A stretch of 64,000 bases of DNA from contig NC_088792.1 of the NCBI RefSeq assembly GCF_011386835.1, positions 218,894,394-218,958,393 of the forward strand. Direction: 5' to 3'. Both the position numbers and the translations under genes were made by a program. Under the pieces are notes generated by a model. It saw nothing but the letters and a program-made list of their open reading frames with translations. It ran no database searches and was not told the origin of the DNA. Of this stretch, positions 38,511-49,112 are shown piece after piece. Position 1 is the stretch's first letter. Each line of letters starts with the position of its first letter. This DNA comes from Chrysemys picta bellii (lineage: Eukaryota > Chordata > Testudines > Emydidae).

Positions 38511-39358
38511 TTCCTGTCGGGAAGTGAGGGATCTGAGGTTGGGTCTCCATCTTGAACTCTGTATATGGGAGCATATTACACTCCCATAGACTCTGTACTC
38601 TGAGAACACTGGGAGTTTATAACAATAACTTGTGAACTAGAGTTTTGATCCTAATTCTTCATTCTCCGTTTAGACAAGTCACCTTGTATTTCAATCTCTT
38701 CCCTGCCGAACTCCTAATTAAAGGTTGTGTGATTGCTGTTCCTTGTATCTCAGTGGCCACAAATTCTTCATATATCGATAAAGATGGCCATTTGAATTTA
38801 ATCAGACAGCAAAGATGGATGTCTCACACAGATTGTGGGTGCAATCCTGGTCCCACTGAAGTAATTGGGTGCCAGGATTTCACTTCTTATTTAAACCACA
38901 ATGAGTCTGAACATGTTTTACAAACATGGGTCTCATGCATTAATGTGGACATAAGGCGGAACTGAAAAAAATCTATTAAAAAAAAATGACAAACCTGACC
39001 CCCTTTGTAACTGCAATTATGACTTGATTGGAACAAACTAGATAGACTACACAAGCAGCTCTTGCCAATCATATTAATTCAGATCAAAAATAAAAATGTA
39101 GAGGGGATAAATCCATTTTCAAAAAATGTAGGTTTGGGAGGAGTTCCACACCAAACTGAAACCCGAAGAGAGAGAGACAATTTTTGCTGGAAATCTAGGA
39201 AAGCTTTGTATAAATGATGTATTGCCCACTAATATTAGACTCATCAGATCTGTATATTTTTAGCATTGTCAGGCACTGGTTTCTGGAGATTATAATCCAT
39301 TATGTTGGCCCTTTTTTAATTTGGCTTTGATGGTGAATGTATTCCTTATAAAAACTAG

Positions 39359-39455
39359 GTTAGAACTATGCATGCTGCTGGAACATGAAGCCATCTTTGA
39401 AACAGAGACTAACCACGATTCTCTTTCCTGCTGTCCTTTTCTCCTCTACCAGAAG
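39359..39455 (+). CDS. CLC gene exon: end of CBS1 and linker
   Basis: This 97-bp exon was found by looking for a frame that connects a phase-2 donor (23617) to a phase-0 acceptor (40020). The first base completes an arginine codon, and 32 codons follow: LELCMLLEHEAIFE and then a linker ending LLYQK. The donor AGAAG|gtaatc is good. The acceptor (aaaactag) has a weak pyrimidine tract. In CLC-7 the matching place carries an arginine-hydrophobic helix of the same length (a SQLIVLLKHK-like segment), so the end of CBS1 is filled exactly. Without this exon the neighbouring exons do not join in frame. Confidence 0.75.
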
Positions 39456-40019
39456 GTAATCACTTTTCTTTATTTTTCCCTTTTGTTAATTGATGCATAT
39501 TTGATATGTCCAGGGATTGTACTAGGAATGAAAATAGTTATTAATATGTTGTTTAAGTAGTAAAATTATAAACTAAATAAAAGGGCAGCCCATAAACAGC
39601 CAGATAAAACTGAAATAAGTTACAGGCGCTCCTGGAGCAGCCCAGACTCTGGGAGGCACGCAGGAGTGGAAGCCAGGAATTTTTGTATTTTAATCCTGGT
39701 TCTGACACAGTCTTTAAATCAGCTACTCCAATCCTCTCTCTGTTTCCTGTCTGTAAAATGGGGCAGGTAATATTTAGCTTTGTGAGTGTAATCACCTTTG
39801 CAAATTATGAGGTTTAATTAATGTTGGTAATGCATAACGAAGGTGCAAAGAACTATAGAATAGCTAAGTACTATTAATTTATCAAAACGAAGAAAGGATT
39901 TAAAAATCCTAAACATGAGATTGGTAAAAATAAATTAGGATGCAGATGAAAATCCATCATATGGTTTAGAGTCAAATTAGAAAGGTTTGGAAGGAGAAAT
40001 AGAATCTTGCCTATTGCAG
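39456..40019 (+). other. CLC gene intron (564 bp, phase 0)
   Basis: Bounded by AGAAG|gtaatc and cctattgcag. The part 39690-39800 (gtttcctgtctgtaaaatggggcagg) resembles an old MIR in sense orientation. Confidence 0.75.
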
Positions 40020-40115
40020 ATAACGGTGGAGAAGTTGCCTGATCCACCACAGATGACCACGCTGCTGAATCGCTACAGTACAGATCCTCAGTATCAGCAA
40101 CTCTTCATCAATCTG
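40020..40115 (+). CDS. CLC gene exon: CBS1-CBS2 linker
   Basis: The acceptor is cctattgcag and the donor is AATCTG|gtaaga. It is 96 bp, exactly 32 codons, with phase 0 at both ends. The product starts ITVEKLPDPPQMTTLLNRY and ends QQLFINL. The P.PP segment followed by an acidic/polar stretch and I(N/D)L corresponds to the linker that leads into CBS2 in CLC-6 and CLC-7 (YPR(F/Y)P...., then (D)L or DV before the NPSP motif). The intron before it is only about 560 bp, so this exon and the 39359-39455 exon form a close pair. Confidence 0.85.
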
Positions 40116-40749
40116 GTAAGAGTGAAGCCAACTCTAAAAACAAACATTTCCTCCATGAACAATGTATTTGTTATATTTTCTCATTTGTTTATGATGGCTG
40201 TGTCAGCCACACTGACTTACATAAACACTGCCAATCCTGGGACGTTACACTCTCAACAAAAGTAGCCGAGTACAAAGAGCATTCCAAAGTTTTAATTCAT
40301 ATTGTATAAACGTAACAGATGTTGATAAAACGAGCCAACAAGAAAATACAACAAAGGAGACCATTTCAAGGGGGCTTTTGATTAAAATACATTCCAGATT
40401 GACCAAAAGATACAACGTTAATGGAATAGATCATTTAACTGTCATCATTTGGCTCCTTTAGCATTATAAAGCAAACATAAAGCATTTCCATGTTTATTTC
40501 CTAAATACTGCACCAGAATACTGGGCCCAAGCACATTATAGTTTTTGGTGCACTGTACAAGGATTAAGAAAAATAAATAAATAATTAAACATAGCCAGTC
40601 TTTGCCTCAATGAGTTCACAATGCACAGAGTAGGCACAGATAAAATGTGGCACATGGGGAAATTCAGAGTTGGGACTGACTTAGAGGGTTTTTATTTAAA
40701 AAAAAAATATTTTGAGCTCTGCTCGAGTTCATTGTAGTGATCCTAATGA

Positions 40750-41250
40750 ACACAGGAATTGCCATACTGGGTCAGACCCAAGGTCCATCGAGGCTGGTAT
40801 TCTGTCTCTGACATTGGCTAGAAACAGGTGCTTCAGAGGAAAGTGTAAGCACCTTGCTTCCCTTCTGGGATAATCTGCCTCCTACATGGATCTCATCCTG
40901 ATCTGTAATAGTTAGAGATGGGTTTAAACCCTGAGGCATGAGGTTTAATATCCCTTCTAAATTTTTATTATTTCTGATAACTCTGGATAGTCTTGGTGTC
41001 CATATACATGTCTCATCTCTTTTTGATTCTTGACCTCAATGACTTCCTGCGACAATGAGTTTCACAGTTTAATCACACATTGGGTGCGAACATATTTCCT
41101 TTTATTGGTTTTGAATTTCCTTTCTTTCAGTTTCATTAAATGTTCACTTGTTCTTGTATTATACTATAGGATTGGGAGAACACAAGTTCCTGATCTACCT
41201 TCTTGATACCAGTATCTTATGCTGTCCTCTCTTTTTCTCCTTTCCAAAGT
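40750..41250 (-). mobile_element. CR1 LINE, 3' part (split by LTR)
   Basis: Reverse-strand CR1: it starts with the 3' end (ggaattgccatactgggtcagacccaaggtccat), and ttaatcacacattgggtgcgaacatatttccttttattggttttgaa is the complement of the region encoding the [16 protein letters not shown] end of ORF2. It continues at 42461 after the inserted LTR. Confidence 0.85.
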
Positions 41251-41255
41251 AAACA

Positions 41256-42455
41256 TGCGACCTTAACAGCCCCTCAGTGCCAACTGGCAAAGGGTTCACT
41301 GTCATGTAACAGCTACTCTTAACAGGCTTGACAAACTCACTATGCCTAACACATTGCTGACATAGTATTTACCTATAAAGAGTGTCTTGTAAGGTATCAG
41401 ATGAAAACTGGTAACATAAGGGTCATTAATATCATTGTGAAACATGTATGTTAATACTATATGAAGAATTATGGATACTCACTGATATTATGCTTTAAAG
41501 TTGGTAACCAAACAAAAGGAGAAACAGGTTTTCTCCCAGACGGGAGGGAAGGTAGTTATCTCCCTGTTTCTAATGTAAATTGAGCATTGTGGAGCCAAAT
41601 ATAATGGGAACTACCTTTGCATGGAAGTCAACAGGAAAAGCCAGGTTGACAGGGGTGTGTGAACTCAGCTTGGGAAGACACTGGAATCTGAACCCCAGCG
41701 GTTCATCCTGTCTCTGGGAATAAACTCCCTATGAACCTTGGGAAATATAAGGAGAAGCAAAAGAACATTCTGTTATCTATTTACTGAGGAGACCCCTGGT
41801 AAGGAGTAGGGAAAATCATGAAAATCTGGATCCGGATTTGACTGAAAATCAGGTAACTCTACTGAAAAACTCAGAGGGTAAGAAAACGGCTTTAGCCAAA
41901 GGATTGTAGCTTGCTAAAGTTATGTTTAGTCTCTTAGAAATGTGTTATACTTCTGTTTCATTTGTAACCAATTCTGTTTCCATTATCCTTGCTTTGTATC
42001 ACTTAAGTCTCTGTCTTTGTTAATAAACTTCTGGGTTTTATGAGTAGATCTCTGTGCTATAATATTAAGCAAAATGTGAATTAGTTGAATCAAACAAGCT
42101 GGTGTGCACACTCTCTTTGGAGATAGTGAACTTTTTTAGGAAGTTCTGTGTCCTGTGTTATGCAGGTCAGACTAGATGATCACAATGGTCTCTTCTGGCC
42201 TTAGAATCTATGAAGTTGGTAATTTTTGTGAGTGTCCAGTGACGGGGGCTGGGTACTCCAGGCGAATGATCTTCCAGGGGCTTGGGACCTGCATGTATTA
42301 CCTGCAAAGCAAAGTAAGGGCCATCAGAGTCCTGAGAAATTTGTCTGGGATAGTTAGCAGACTGGGCTAACAGGGAGTTTAGAACCAGCAAATATCTCTT
42401 ACTGAGGTAGACGCATGGTAACCTACAATTTTGGGCGTCCTGAGAAAGTGTCACA
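41256..42455 (+). mobile_element. Solo LTR of an endogenous retrovirus-like element, 5-bp TSD
   Basis: A 1200-bp block starts TGCGACC and ends TGTCACA, flanked by aaaca on both sides (41251-41255 and 42456-42460). It interrupts a CR1 element, which proves it is an insertion. A poly(A) signal-like taataaac at 42020 marks the probable R region, giving + orientation. No internal viral genes are present: only the LTR remains after recombination. A 5-bp duplication fits several retrovirus and Gypsy groups; I do not assign one. Confidence 0.82.
42140..42212 (+). mobile_element. CR1 3'-end-like segment inside the LTR
   Basis: The sequence ctgtgttatgcaggtcagactagatgatcacaatggtctcttctggccttagaatctatgaa is the 3' end of a CR1 subfamily. 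Either a short CR1 insertion or part of the LTR family itself. Confidence 0.7.
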
Positions 42456-42460
42456 AAACA

Positions 42461-42790
42461 ATCTGTCTTTTTAATCTCATTTCATTTGTGAGTTTCCCCA
42501 GGCCTTTGATCATTCTCACTGCTCTTCTTTGACCGCCCCCACCCCTTTAGTTCTGCAGTATTCTTTTTTGAGGTGGGGTGACCAGCATTGCACACAGTAT
42601 TCCAGATGAGGCCATACTACTGATATATATATAAAATTATTATAATATTCTTTGTATTATACCATGTCCCATTCCTTATGTATCCCAACATTTTGTTAGC
42701 TTTATTTTTTTTTTTAACCACAGCTACACATTAAGCAGAGGTCTTCATTGAGCTGTCTACAGGGAAGACCAGGTCCCTTTTTTGAGTTGA
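42461..42790 (-). mobile_element. CR1 LINE continuation after the LTR
   Basis: Complement of the CR1 ORF2 end: ttgatcattctcactgctcttctttgac....gcacacagtattccagatgaggcc....catgtcccattccttatgtatcccaacattttgttagc. This continues the copy at 40750-41250. Confidence 0.82.
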
Positions 42791-43170
42791 TACAGTTAAC
42801 TTACAACCTGTAATGCATATGTATAATGTATAGGGCTGTCAAGCGATTAAAATATTAATTGCGTGATTAAAAAAAATTAATCTCGATTAATCACACTGTT
42901 AAACAATAATTGAATACCATTTATTTAAATATTTTTGGATGTTTTCTACATTTCAAGTATATTGATTTCAATTACAACACAGAATACAAAGTGTATAGTG
43001 CTCATTTTATATTTATTTTTATTACAAATATTTGCACTGTAAAAAACAAAAGAAATAGTATATTTCAATTCACCTAATACAAGTAGTGTAGTACAATCTC
43101 TTTATCATGTAAGTTGAACTTACAAATGTAGAATTATGTAAAAAAACCTGCATTAAATAATAAAACAATG

Positions 43171-43677
43171 TTAAACTGTAGCACCTCCAAATCCACTCAG
43201 TCCTACTTCAGTCAATCGCTCAGACAAACAAATTTGGTTACAATTTGCAGGAGATGCCGCTGCCCGCTTCTTGTTTACAATGTCACCTGAAAGTGAGAAC
43301 AGGCGTTTGCACGGCACTGTTGTAGCTGGCATCGCAAGATATTTACGTGCCAAATGCACTAAAGATTCATATGTCCCTTCATGCTTCACCCACCATTCCA
43401 GAGGACACGCGTCCATGCTGATGATGGGTTCTGCTTGATAATGATCCAAAGCAGAGCAGACTGATGCATGTTCATTTTCATCATCTAAGTCAGATGCCAC
43501 CAGCAGAAGGTTGATTTTCTTTTTTGGTGGTTCGGGTTTTGTAGTTTCTGCATCAGAGTGTTGCTCTTTTAAGACTTCTGAAAGCATGCTCCACACCTTG
43601 TTCCTCTCAGATTTTGGATGGCACTTCAAATTCTTAAACCTTGGGTTGAGTGCTGTAGCTATTTTTAGAAATCTCAC
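43171..43677 (-). pseudogene. hAT transposase C-terminal fragment
   Basis: The frame encodes the end of a ZBED-like hAT transposase. It contains ATALNPRFKNLK, then SERNKVWSMLSEVLKEQ, then CPLEWWVKHEGTYESLVHLARKYLAMPATTVPCKRLFSLSGDIVNKKRAA. The last part is the hAT C-terminal dimerisation region (usual pattern: WW......P.LA..YL..PA..V..ERxFS..G.IV...R..L). The N-terminal zinc finger and the first catalytic acidic residues are absent, so it cannot act alone. It lies within an intron of the CLC gene and is antisense to it. The stop at its C-terminal end follows GFGGATV. Confidence 0.9.
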
Positions 43678-43846
43678 ATTAGTATCTTCTTTGCGTTTTT
43701 GTCAAATCTTCAGTGAAAGTGTTCTTAAAATGAACAACATATGTTGGGTCATCGTCCAAGATTGCTATAACATGAAATATATGGCAGAAAGTGGGTAAAA
43801 CCAAACAGGAGACGTACAATTCTCTCCCAAGGAGTTCAGTCACAAA

Positions 43847-44110
43847 TTGAATAAACGCATTATTTTTTCAATGAGCATCATCAGCATGGAAGCATGTCCT
43901 TTGGAATGGTGGCTGAAGCATGAAGGGGCATATGAATGTTTAGCATATGTGGCATGTAAATACCCTGCAACACCGGCTACAAAAGTTCCATGTGAACGCC
44001 TGTTCTCACTTTCTGGTGACATTGTAAATAAGAAACAGGCAGCAGTATCTCTGGTAAACGTAAACAAACTTGTTTGTCTTCGCAGAACAAGAAGTAGGAC
44101 TGTAGCATCT
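43847..44110 (+). pseudogene. Inverted second copy of the hAT transposase C-terminus
   Basis: Plus-strand frame with SMEACPLEWWLKHEGAYECLAYVACKYPATPATKVPCERLFSLSGDIVNKKQAA, nearly the same peptide as in the minus-strand fragment at 43171-43677. PCERLFS is closer to the family pattern here than the PCKRLFS of the other arm. The frame continues past 44110 into unrelated sequence. Confidence 0.88.
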
Positions 44111-46165
44111 CAACAGTGTCCTTATGTTCCTTAATTGCTCTCTTCATCCACTGGTGATCCAGTGAAGTCACTAATTCTTTTGTGAGCTTTCTACTTCTGA
44201 AACATTTTAAAGAATTTCATATTTGTTTTTACACATTTAGTTATCTGCTCCTCAAAATAGTAGAGAAATGTGAAGGTAAAAGTAGTTGCTCATTTTCTTC
44301 ATTGTGGATTCATTAATTAGAAATTCCCCACAACTGATTAAACTGGCTGTTATCAAAGATATATGTCCAAGATTTTGCTTGGGATTTTTGACGATACTGA
44401 TTTTAATTTCCTGCAGCCTCTGGGTTTTCCCTGCTAGTCTCCCAAACAATATTGGCCCTATTTAGTTTGTGAGATTTGACTAGATTACACCTTGAGAGGT
44501 GATATGACTGCAGACCAGACCAAAGAATACTAAGGAGTATATTATTATTCAACCTTTATTTTTACTTGAATTGAACCTATATTCTATATTTTTACTTGAA
44601 AGAATGTTTTCAAAATTTCCTTTTTTTAAAATTCCAAAACAATAAAAAGGTTGAAACTGAAACAAAATGTTGTTGTTGAAATTAACATTGTTTGACATGA
44701 CACAATTTTTTTCAGCCTTTCAAAATTCCCAACAAACCTCAAAGTGCATTATTCACCGAGCTTTAATCTTAACTACTAACCAACTCTTGCTGATTTCCCT
44801 ATGAGGTCAATCAGTGAGGTGTGTCTGCATTTTTTATGTCACACCTTGTCTGTTTCACACTGTTTTAGTCAGTTTTGCACCAAGAAATGTCAAAAGTTTG
44901 ACAATGGGAAGCAAGGAAATCTGTTTCATAATAGCAGAAAAAGAAACTCTGGCAAATAGCCACAATAGCAGGTCAGGGCTAATGGGAGAAAAATGCCTAT
45001 AGAAAGAGCTTGAGAACGTATTTGTAGTGTTTCCTTTTGGGCCTTTTGGGTGAAATACATCCTTAACTTACACATAAGCCAAAGCATGGCGTCTCTGGTG
45101 GTGGAAAGTCTACTATGGAGGAGTTTGTGGAGGACAAAGTGGCTGTAACCTCATTTTGCCAGGTGGCCTAGAGGCCAGACATGGCTGGGGTGAGGGTATG
45201 GGCAGGGCAGTTGAGAGATGCACTGATTCAGTGCAGCAACCTCTTGATGGCCTTAGCTGATAGGCTCCTAAAGAGCTCCTGGTCAGAATTCAAGCTGACC
45301 TATGGGGATGAATCCTGCTGAGGGCCTCCCGATTGCAGTGAGGTTCAATTTGTACTTCCGAGTACTTTCTGGGTGGATCTTGCCCTTCATTAGTCCTTTT
45401 TAAAAAAAAAAAAAATTTGTAAAAGACATCTGAATGCTCTCTTTCCTCTGCTTCCAATCTACCCACTATCCAAAAATATTCCTGGAGAGACTACAAGACA
45501 CACCATCCTCAGGTGGGTGTGGGGAGCTTCCACTGATTTCCCAGTGCACCCATATGCACTTGAGGATAAAAGTTATGAGTAGGATGCTGTATGGATAGGT
45601 AAGATATAGAAACTTGGTGAACACCTACTTAAAATACCAATATTTACCTTGGAAACCTACCAAATTAGCTTTAGCTAAATCTAGAAACATTTATGTCTAA
45701 GGTGGGATTCAATGATCAGCATTCAGCACCCAGCAGACCTCACAGTATATATATTTTTCTTTGTTCTCTCTCATGTTTTTACTAACATTAACTAAAAAAT
45801 ATTACAGGATGTCACAAATGGGGTTGTATAATGAGAGAGCAGTTATTAAACATCTCTTTGACTTAATAAATACTTGATCATTTACTATTTCCAAACAGGA
45901 ATTCAGACCATATCAATGGAGCTCAGCTTAGCTGTTCCAGCCTGAGATATTTGGGTATATTCCAGTCATAACAGCTTAATGTGAACTTGATCTTTTAGTA
46001 GAAAAGAAAGGGCTCATTACTGTGTACTTTATACTGATTTGGGTACAGCTGAAATAAAAGAAAGTGTAGTAATCTCACCCCCCACCACTCAGGAAGCCTG
46101 CTGTAACAGGAATGGCTACACACTTATTTTCTCCAACCCCCACCTTCTCTCTCTTTGTCTTGCAG

Positions 46166-46396
46166 GAGCCGTACATAAACAAATCAGCGGTGTCGGTTCA
46201 GGCTCATTTCTCTCTGCAACGCACATATATCATCTTTCGGACCTTGGGGCTTCGCCACCTGACAGTTGTTGACCTACAGAACCGAGTTGTTGGGATAATA
46301 ACCAGGAAAGATCTGATGTCTTTCCAGCTGGAGGAGAGGCTGGCGCGTCAGCTGGCATCGCAGAAACATGACTCAGATGAGCAGCCCTTAGATTAG
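46166..46396 (+). CDS. CLC gene terminal exon: second CBS domain (CBS2) and C-terminus
   Basis: The acceptor is tttgtcttgcag and the frame is open to the stop codon at 46394-46396. It encodes 76 residues. The order is EPYINKSAVSVQ (in place of the usual MNPSPYTV), then YIIFRTLGLRHLTVVD, then NRVVGIITRKDL, and a charged tail ending DEQPLD. The FR.LGLRHL.VVD and VGIITRKDL strings are diagnostic of the CBS2 domain of the CLC-6/CLC-7/plant branch. The NPSP motif is not conserved: NKSA stands in its place. The upstream methionine at 46112 is intronic and only extends the open frame by chance. Joined in order, the five exons give 771 nt, 256 codons plus stop, with no internal stop. No clear poly(A) signal follows at once; the first AATAAA downstream, near 47014, lies inside a Penelope fragment. 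Confidence 0.95.
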   Translation, partial: EPYINKSAVSVQAHFSLQRTYIIFRTLGLRHLTVVDLQNRVVGIITRKDLMSFQLEERLARQLASQKHDSDEQPLD

Positions 46397-46604
46397 GAAA
46401 AGAGAACAGAACTGTGAATGTTTCATTTCTTAAGCTTTGTCACTTTAATTTTTTCTGCATTTTTCTTAGGTAAAGGAAAAAATGGATATAACTGTGCTGT
46501 TAGATTCCTTTAGGGCAGGGAAGTTCAAAAGGCATCCTACCTGGGCCCTTAAATGTATCCTACCACTAGCTCCCTTGAACCATAGGATGATGGCAAAGTT
46601 CATT

Positions 46605-46683
46605 GACTGCAGATTTGACAGGGCACTGGGTTAGATGGACCATTGGTCTGACCCAGTATGGCTGTTCTTATGTATGTTCTTAT
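46605..46683 (+). mobile_element. CR1 3'-end fragment
   Basis: gggcactgggttagatggaccattggtctgacccagtatggctgttctta is the CR1 3' end, in sense orientation, just downstream of the CLC stop codon. It may be part of the CLC 3' UTR if transcription continues. Confidence 0.85.
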
Positions 46684-46849
46684 ATTTTTAAGGCTTGTGA
46701 ACTAAATCAGGAATTTTCTACTCATCTACCATGGAAGGCAGAAGTACAAGCAGATATGAAGGTTGAGGTTAAAATGTCCAAAAGCATCTATTTTCAAACG
46801 TGACATAGTCATTTAGCAGCCTAAGTCCTGCTGATTTTCATTGAGACTT

Positions 46850-47060
46850 ATTTCAGAGTAGCAGCCGTGTTAGTCTGTATCTGCAAAAAGAACAGGAGTA
46901 CTTGTGGCACCTTAGAGACTAACAAATTTATTAGAGCATAAGCTTTCGTGGACTACAGCCCACTTCTTATGTATCCGAAGAAGTGGGCTGTAGTCCACGA
47001 AAGCTTATGCTCTAATAAATTTGTTAGTCTCTAAGGTGCCACAAGTACTCCTGTTCTTAT
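46850..47060. mobile_element. Penelope-like terminal unit in foldback form
   Basis: Starts agagtagcagccgtgttagtctgtatctgc and contains two nearly perfect inverted arms (acttgtggcaccttagagactaac....) that end at gttcttat. It is the same unit as 28127-28352 in opposite orientation. Confidence 0.85.
46975..47012 (+). ncRNA. Hammerhead-ribozyme-like motif
   Basis: Core CCGAAGA, extra A, stem gtggg-ctgtag-tccac, GAAA, short stem III gc-ttat-gc and TC. All catalytic-core positions are kept except C for U at the second base; the extra A is as in the other copies. The opposite arm (46934-46968) has lost the final bases of the core. Confidence 0.52.
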
Positions 47061-47069
47061 TGAGACTTA

Positions 47070-47341
47070 GGCTTTGTCAACACTTAAAGTTGTACTTCTA
47101 TAACTATGCTGGCATAGTTAGATGCAAAAATGCCCTAGCACAGATGATATTATACTAGTATAAAAGTGCTTATACTGGTATAACATTCTGGTTTGGCGAA
47201 AGCAAAATAATCTATATCAGTATAAAACAACTTACAGTATAACGGTGTCTACTCTAAGGCTTTTACTGACACATTTATGTCAGTAAAAAAAACATACCCC
47301 TTACCTACATAGTTATGCCAGTAAAACTTTAAGTGCAGACT
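47070..47341. mobile_element. MITE with long imperfect inverted ends
   Basis: Left end ggctttgtcaacacttaaagttgtacttctataactatgc and right end catagttatgccagtaaaactttaagtgcagac are inverted. The interior is rich in tatactggtata-like palindromes. Confidence 0.78.
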
Positions 47342-47344
47342 AGA

Positions 47345-48900
47345 GGTCAGACTCCTAAGTGTCTACTTCACTTTTAAAAAATAGGACATTGGCTCCTAAG
47401 TGACTTAGAAGCTTTTAAAAAATATACTGTGTGCACCTTTCTTTTTGATTTTAAAAGCATGTACTTGTAGGCTGATTTTAAGCACTGCCTAAGGCAGTTG
47501 GACAACCAATTAAAATGAATGGGAATTGGGCATCCTACTTGCCTGAGATATATTTTAAAATCTTGGTTTCAATGAGTATGCCAGGCAGGCATAGTCCTGA
47601 GACCCTAGGGCAAACTGCTAGTTTGGCCCGCAGCAGTGCAAAGTTTGAGTATGTCTGCTCTTGACTATATTTCCTTTCATGTTTGCAGCTATTAGAACAG
47701 TCTCTCTTTCTGTACACCCACCTGATGTAATTTAATATGTAATGAGTATCACACACAGAGGAGATGATCACAATTGTCCCTCTGGTTTGGATGTAGTTGT
47801 TATTTATATTATAGCATATTTGGAAACCAGGCACCCAGAACACAATATACAAGGCCCCATTCTTTGTGATTTTTGGTTTCAAACATTATATGCTTCCATG
47901 GAAACTTCATTAAACATTGATAAATGAATGTGACAAATCTGTTGGATAAGAGACTGGTAGACTTCCTCTCTGACATCATAATTAATTGTTATTTTCGTTC
48001 TGCTAAATAATTTCCCATAGACATGCATATTAAAACCACACTATTGTTCCAAGAGTCCACCATGATTAATGTTATAATGAATACCAAGAAAAACTAGTAA
48101 CTGTTTACTGGTTATAACAAGTTGCCAGATTATCTGAAAGTAGATTTCCAATATTTGAATTGTGCAGCTTTTAGCTTCCTATTAGTCAAAAGATTTATAG
48201 GACTTTCCCCTGATATAGTTCTTCACTTAGTAATGCTGTTTTTCTAGCACTGCAGAGGGTACAGGGTGCATTAAAGCATGTAAAGTTTACAAGACAAAGG
48301 GCAGAGAATGAAATTTTAAAGAGCTTGCAGTCCAAAGCTATAATTAGGTACAGGAGAGATAATGAACTAGGAGTGTCTTGTGGACCATCTAGCTAGTAGG
48401 TGGTGGGGAACAGGTGAATTTTTAATCATCTCCCTTTCATACCAGTAATATTATACTAACTAGTATATTGGCTGGATCACTGTCATTACTGACATGTGCT
48501 TCACCTACTCTAGGGATGGGGATGGGGTGTCCTGAACTTTGTGGATCACTGAGCATCAGCAAGACAGTAGATCTAATCTAGAGTCCTCTTGTGAATTACC
48601 CTAAAAAGCTGGTGCTATGAAGCTGGCTTTGAGTCCCACTCCCTCTGGTAACTAATAGCTAATCCCATATCTGGAGCATGCTTGCTGTAATTTTGTGCTC
48701 TTGGTTTAAGGCCCAGTACTCCAGCTGGTAAATGGGCTCCTTGATTCCTTGAGTGCATAAACAATGCTATCCCAGTAGTACTCAGTAATTATGTGCCCAC
48801 CCATGCAGTGTAAATCTCCTTCATCTTTCCACTAATTACATCTCAGGCTGATTACCTCAGGAAAACAGTATCAACTATGTTCTGTAGTTGTGGTCTATTG
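47345..48900. other. Intergenic stretch, nothing recognised
   Basis: AT-rich. No exon, tRNA or element with clear ends. Confidence 0.4.
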
Positions 48901-48934
48901 AAATGAACACAAGGCTTAGAGAGTAAGATTCATT

Positions 48935-49112
48935 GAGTCAAATCCCAGCACTGCCACTATCTTATCACATGACCTTGAGCAAGTCACTGAACTTCCTGTG
49001 CCTCAGTAACTCCATCTGAAAAATGGGGACATTACTGGTGCGCCATCTTCGTAAAGGGCTTTGTGCAATGCATATGAAAAGTGCTATATAAATATGAACT
49101 ATTAATATTAAA
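48935..49112 (+). mobile_element. MIR-like CORE-SINE
   Basis: gtcaaatcccagcactgccactatcttatcacatgaccttgagcaagtcactgaacttcctgtgcctcag, then an aaatggggac phrase and a gtgctatataaatat tail. Head-to-tail order is intact. Confidence 0.85.

Larger units (their letters stand above)
23618..39358 (+). other. CLC gene intron (about 15.7 kb, phase 2)
   Basis: Bounded by ACAAG|gtaaaa and aaaactag|G. The content is repeats, described separately. The stretches 24.0-24.9, 25.2-27.1, 28.6-34.3 and 35.4-37.3 kb have no feature that I can name. 29.7-30.4 kb has open frames on both strands without recognisable domains. Confidence 0.8.
42831..44110. mobile_element. Foldback hAT element, copy 1 (right end lost)
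   Basis: The left terminus tagggctgtcaagcgattaaaa matches copy 2 at 54320. The interior holds a minus-strand transposase C-terminal fragment (43171-43677) followed, in opposite orientation, by a second copy of the same C-terminus (43847-44090). The junction near 43825-43880 is the same as in copy 2. The right terminal repeat is missing after about 44110. Confidence 0.85.
40116..46165 (+). other. CLC gene intron (about 6 kb, phase 0)
   Basis: Bounded by AATCTG|gtaaga and ttgtcttgcag. It holds a CR1 split by a solo LTR and a copy of the foldback hAT element. Nothing is recognised in 44.2-46.1 kb. Confidence 0.88.

Noticed and set aside
38667..38735. Possible exon QVTLYFNLFPAELLIK after ctccgtttag.
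   Set aside because: Not similar to the CLC helix expected there and the donor phase does not fit 40020.
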